Of a stretch of DNA of 64,000 bases, positions 63,981 to 64,000 are shown in pieces; positions within the stretch are counted from its first letter, which is position 1; every line of letters begins with the position of its first letter. The position numbers were made by a program, and so were the translations under genes. The stretch is taken from assembly GCA_963708515.1 (NCBI GenBank), contig CAVPSX010000001.1, positions 37,310 to 101,309 on the forward strand. Reading direction: 5' to 3'. The stretch is from JAPLJM01 sp963708515 (GTDB taxonomy: Bacteria; Desulfobacterota; Syntrophia; Syntrophales; Fen-1087). Under the pieces are notes generated by a model that was not told the origin of the DNA, made no database searches, and saw only the letters and a list, made by a program, of their open reading frames with translations.

Positions 63981-64000
63981 ACATACAACTCTGGGCGGGA

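Larger units (their letters stand above)
54082..64000. repeat. Right arm of the ~20-kb inverted repeat
   Basis: Mirror image of 44,113-54,061. Identity is patchy by eye: about 99% at 62,670-64,000, 59,980-60,590 and 59,566-59,850, but roughly 85-90% with many single-base indels in 54.1-59.5 kb and 60.6-62.6 kb. Differences in the oppB-like and TIM-barrel genes are largely third-codon changes and conservative replacements, as between strains. Confidence 0.95.

Noticed and set aside
44113..64000. Composite transposon or integrative element explaining the inverted repeat
   Set aside because: The arms contain housekeeping genes (rsfS, comF, aspS), the only transposase is a short IS3 stub in the middle, and there is no integrase, attachment site or terminal repeat at a boundary.

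Overview
The window looks like a chromosome segment of a strictly anaerobic, Gram-negative deltaproteobacterium. A syntroph of the Syntrophus/Smithella type is my inference. The reasons are the CoA-transferase/crotonase block, a four-subunit ferredoxin-linked 2-oxoacid oxidoreductase, an ArsA-like ATPase operon, rubrerythrin-like ferritin, a moderately high GC content and many short palindromic repeats. No rRNA, tRNA or CRISPR array was seen.

Layout. 1-3.5 kb: yidC (5' end missing)-jag-mnmE, an arrangement usual close to oriC, then small unknown genes. 3.7-5 kb: stand-alone GMP synthase ATP-pyrophosphatase domain and a DUF1289 protein. 5.2-10.3 kb (minus): crotonase, remnant of an acyl-CoA dehydrogenase, two family III CoA-transferases (only one keeps the catalytic Asp) and a polytopic permease, resembling an organic-acid activation/beta-oxidation block. 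10.6-21.9 kb (minus): NarL-type response regulator and Cache sensor kinase, DapA-like aldolase, class V aminotransferase, ketopantoate reductase-like protein, the oxidoreductase subunits beta, alpha, a GltD-ferredoxin fusion and gamma, and an XRE-cupin regulator. 22-32.9 kb: KefB-type antiporter, nitroreductase, CstA, ArsA-like operon, ferritin-like protein, DUF59 protein, TrkH-TrkA. 33.2-44 kb: housekeeping genes including a hydroxyacid dehydrogenase, rsmB, fmt, ubiE, a hybrid histidine kinase, priA, dksA and rfaE2.

From 44,113 to the window end the sequence is one giant inverted repeat. The left arm (44,113-54,061) carries comF, rsfS, a TIM-barrel protein, two Opp/Dpp permeases, a serine hydrolase lipoprotein, higBA, a Thr/Pro-rich secreted protein, an HD protein, an IS3 remnant and the first half of aspS. 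The right arm (54,082-64,000) repeats all of this in mirror image. The tip lies inside aspS with a 20-nt spacer. The arms are almost identical at the outer end, diverge like different strains in patches, and the right arm is full of single-base indels. Single-base frameshifts also occur in essential genes of the left arm and of the unique part (aspS, dksA). I therefore favour a fold-back chimera or mis-joined strain haplotypes in an incompletely polished assembly, but a real inverted duplication cannot be excluded from the sequence alone.

Three dispersed repeat families occur between genes: five copies of a palindrome with arms GGGGACAGATTT/AAATCTGTCCCC, two copies of a ~155-bp element with short terminal inverted repeats, and a hairpin family around 'GGTTC-AAGCGGCGAA'. 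One copy of the first family sits inside a copy of the third.
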